Under the pieces are notes generated by a model that worked only from the letters and a program-made list of their open reading frames with translations, did no database searches and was not told the origin of the DNA. Below are positions 61,959 through 64,000 of a DNA stretch of 64,000 bases, one piece after another; position 1 is the stretch's first letter, and every line of letters begins with the position of its first letter. The translations under genes were made by a program, and so were the position numbers. Source of the stretch: an uncultured Paracoccaceae bacterium (GTDB lineage: Bacteria; Pseudomonadota; Alphaproteobacteria; Rhodobacterales; Rhodobacteraceae). The stretch lies in assembly GCA_947503765.1 (NCBI GenBank), contig CANNFA010000002.1:616501-680500 (forward strand), written 5' to 3'.

Positions 61959-63884
61959 ATGTTATCCGAACTCATGACGATCTACAGAAACCCCGCCGCG
62001 CGGCGCAAATGGCTGACCATTGCCAGCGGTGTGTTCATCACCTTTGCGCTGGTCGCCTGGTACGGCTTCGGGCTGGCCGCGCCTTGGGCACCGTTCATGA
62101 CGATCGCCGCCGTGCTTGCAGGGTATGACATTGCCCTGCGGGCCTGGGGCGCGTTGCGCCTGCGCCAGCTCAGCATCGAATTGCTGGTGATCGTGGCCGC
62201 GGTGGGTGCGCTGTTCATCGACAACCACTGGGAATCGGCCGCCGTGACCTTCCTGTTCATGCTGGGCGCCTGGCTGGAGACCCGCACCATGAGCCGCACG
62301 CGCGGCGCGCTCAAGGCGCTGATCGACGCGGCCCCCGTGACGGCAACCGTGCTGCGGAATGGCGAAACGGTCGAGGTGGCGGCCCATGAGGTGGGCGTCG
62401 GCGAGACCGTCCTGGTCCGGGCCGGTGAACGCCTGCCCGTCGACGGCGAAGTGACCGACGGTACCGCCGCCGTCAACGAGGCGTCGATCACGGGCGAACC
62501 GATTCCGGCCGAAAAGGCCCCGGGATCAAAGGTCTTCGCCGGAACCCTGGCCGAAAACGGGTTGCTGCATCTGCGCGCCACCGGCGTCGGCGCCGACACC
62601 ACGCTCGCCCGCATCATCAGCCGCGTCGAAGAGGCGCAGGAGGCCAAGGCCCCGGCCCAGCGGATGATCGAGAGCTTCGGGCGCTGGTACACCCCGGCTG
62701 TCTTCGTGATGGCGGTTCTCAGCTATCTCGTCACGCGCAACGTCGAACTGGCGCTGACGCTGCTGGTGGTCAGCTGCCCCGGTGCGCTGGTCATCTCGAC
62801 ACCGGTTTCCGTGGTGGCCGGGATCGGGCGCGCGGCCCGTGCCGGCATACTGATCAAGGGCGGAGAGCATCTTGAGAATGCCGGGCGCATCAACACTCTG
62901 GCGCTCGACAAGACCGGCACGCTGACCGAAGGCGAGCCGCGCCTGGCCGAGGTCGTGGCGCTGGCGGGCCAATCCGAGGCCGATGTGCTGCTTTGGGCGG
63001 GCATCGCCGAGACCGGGTCGAGCCATCCGCTGGGCCGCCCGATCATCGAGGCGGCGCGCAAGCAGGGCCACCTGCCCACCGCCGAGGAGCTGGAAGAAAT
63101 CGCCGGCATGGGCCTGATCGCGCGCCATGACGGGCACGAGATCGCCGTCGGAAGCCACCGCCTGTTCGATCATCTCGAGATCGGCTTTGACGCCGAGACC
63201 AAGGCAGGCATCGCCCGGCTGCATGATCTGGGCCACACGGTGGTGATCGTGGCACGCAATGGCAAGGTCGCGGGTCTGCTGGGCCTGGCCGACATGCCGC
63301 GCGCCAGTGCAAGGCCGATGATCGACCGGCTGCATGCGCTGGGGGTGAACCGCGTGGTGATGCTCACCGGCGACCAGCGCCCGGCGGCCGAGGCGATTGC
63401 CAAGGCGGTCGGCGTCGACGAGGTGCATGCCGCGATGATGCCCGACGACAAGCTGGAGCGGATCCGCAATATGCGCGCCGAGGGTCTGCGCGTGGCGATG
63501 GTCGGCGACGGCATCAACGACGCGCCCGCCCTCGCGGCGGCCGATATCAGCATCGCGATGGGGGCGTCGGGAAGCGACATCGCCATCGAGACGGCGGATA
63601 TCGCGCTGATGACCGACGATCTGGGCAAGATCGCCGAGGCGATGGAAATCTCGCGCGCCACGCTGACCAACATGCGCCAGAACCTCGTCATCGCGGTTCT
63701 GACCGTCATCGGCCTGCTGTTCGGGGTCTATACCGGCAGCATTCACATGGCGGGCGGCATGCTGGTGCACCAGCTTTCGGTGCTGATCGTCATCCTCAAC
63801 GGCATGCGCCTGCTGCGCGTGCCCAAGGCGAGCAGGGCCAGGGCAGGCAGCGTCAAGGCGAAGGCCACGCGCGTCGCGGCATAG
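61959..63884 (+). CDS. P1B-type heavy-metal ATPase with Cys-Pro-Gly membrane motif
   Basis: A 641-aa heavy-metal P-type ATPase without an N-terminal metal-binding domain. The A-domain motif is ITGEPIP, the phosphorylated Asp317 is in DKTGTLTEG, the N-domain His-Pro is in SSHPLG, and the hinge is MVGDGINDAPAL. The ion-channel helix reads SCPGALVIS (Cys273-Pro-Gly) instead of the common CPC or SPC. The last helix has HQLSVLIVILN, without the Asp typical of Zn/Cd pumps. The transported metal is therefore uncertain. Confidence 0.92.
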   Translation: MLSELMTIYRNPAARRKWLTIASGVFITFALVAWYGFGLAAPWAPFMTIAAVLAGYDIALRAWGALRLRQLSIELLVIVAAVGALFIDNHWESAAVTFLFMLGAWLETRTMSRTRGALKALIDAAPVTATVLRNGETVEVAAHEVGVGETVLVRAGERLPVDGEVTDGTAAVNEASITGEPIPAEKAPGSKVFAGTLAENGLLHLRATGVGADTTLARIISRVEEAQEAKAPAQRMIESFGRWYTPAVFVMAVLSYLVTRNVELALTLLVVSCPGALVISTPVSVVAGIGRAARAGILIKGGEHLENAGRINTLALDKTGTLTEGEPRLAEVVALAGQSEADVLLWAGIAETGSSHPLGRPIIEAARKQGHLPTAEELEEIAGMGLIARHDGHEIAVGSHRLFDHLEIGFDAETKAGIARLHDLGHTVVIVARNGKVAGLLGLADMPRASARPMIDRLHALGVNRVVMLTGDQRPAAEAIAKAVGVDEVHAAMMPDDKLERIRNMRAEGLRVAMVGDGINDAPALAAADISIAMGASGSDIAIETADIALMTDDLGKIAEAMEISRATLTNMRQNLVIAVLTVIGLLFGVYTGSIHMAGGMLVHQLSVLIVILNGMRLLRVPKASRARAGSVKAKATRVAA

Positions 63885-63905
63885 TCTGCGGCCCAAGCAA
63901 AGGGG

Positions 63906-63933
63906 AACCCGCGCCACACCGGCGCGGGTTTTT
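63906..63933 (+). terminator. Rho-independent terminator after the P-type ATPase gene
   Basis: A 10-bp perfect stem (aacccgcgcc with ggcgcgggtt), a five-base loop and a tttc tail. The remaining 67 bases of the window show no gene. Confidence 0.88.
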
Positions 63934-64000
63934 CGCTGGATGGAACGCGGCCTGTCAGTCGGCTATCCTGCACCCACCCGAATACCCGCCGCTGGTGCGC

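Overview
The window is high-GC, densely coded chromosomal DNA from an alphaproteobacterium, most likely a Rhodobacterales (Rhodobacteraceae) member. The main evidence is a SAM/SAH-type riboswitch directly before metK, a short prolyl-tRNA synthetase (441 aa, no room for a full editing insertion), irr divergent from fabA-fabB-fabI, a perfect CtrA-type box (TTAA-N7-TTAAC), and dispersed intergenic repeats of the kind seen in that order. Nearly everything looks like core genome. There is no phage, integrase, insertion sequence or CRISPR array.

Layout. 0-8 kb: a gamma-glutamylpolyamine synthetase-like ligase with a class I glutamine amidotransferase, a DMT exporter, thiamine pyrophosphokinase, a 1010-aa very acidic repeat-bearing protein of unknown function, and rpe. 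8-11.7 kb: an SDR dehydrogenase, a BadF-type amino-sugar kinase, nagA, a kduD-like dehydrogenase and tRNA-Gly(GCC). 11.8-19 kb: a GT-C-like membrane protein, a TerC-family protein, a small secreted protein, pyruvate carboxylase and an unknown 185-aa protein. 19-27 kb: proS, the fabI/fabB/fabA operon with divergent irr, a sulfotransferase-like protein, an unknown protein and miaB. 27-33.8 kb: a tandem OmpA-like protein and lipoprotein that share a novel motif, then phoH, a CDF transporter, ybeY, corC-like and lnt (the phoH/ybeY/corC/lnt order is common in alphaproteobacteria). 33.8-41.3 kb: riboswitch-metK, a 0.6-kb repeat region, trmB, metR divergent from metF, then aroA-cmk-aldo/keto reductase.

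41.3-42.4 kb holds a decayed polyamine-type ABC transporter operon: a possible N-terminal stub of the ATPase and the C-terminal third of a permease flank an intact DUF1330 gene. 42.4-49 kb is a leftward block: AEC transporter, PhnP-like metallohydrolase, tatD, holB, tmk, D-Ala-D-Ala carboxypeptidase and a SPOR lipoprotein, followed by tRNA-Ser(UGA).

49.5-55.9 kb is an envelope/metal island. It has DUF302, a Met/His-rich EF-hand protein, an OmpR-type two-component system, a SHOCT membrane protein, an L,D-transpeptidase, a cytochrome c and a Tat-exported multicopper oxidase. 10-bp-phased direct repeats lie in two of its promoters. 56-60.4 kb is a LacI-controlled catabolic operon with a clear operator: an APH-fold kinase, an enolase paralogue with altered active-site residues, a short FAH-like remnant, and an SDR paralogous to the one at 8 kb. 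It is the best candidate here for an undescribed pathway. 60.7-64 kb has a LysR regulator, then a free HMA metal-binding protein and a P1B-type ATPase with an unusual Cys-Pro-Gly membrane motif, with a terminator between them.
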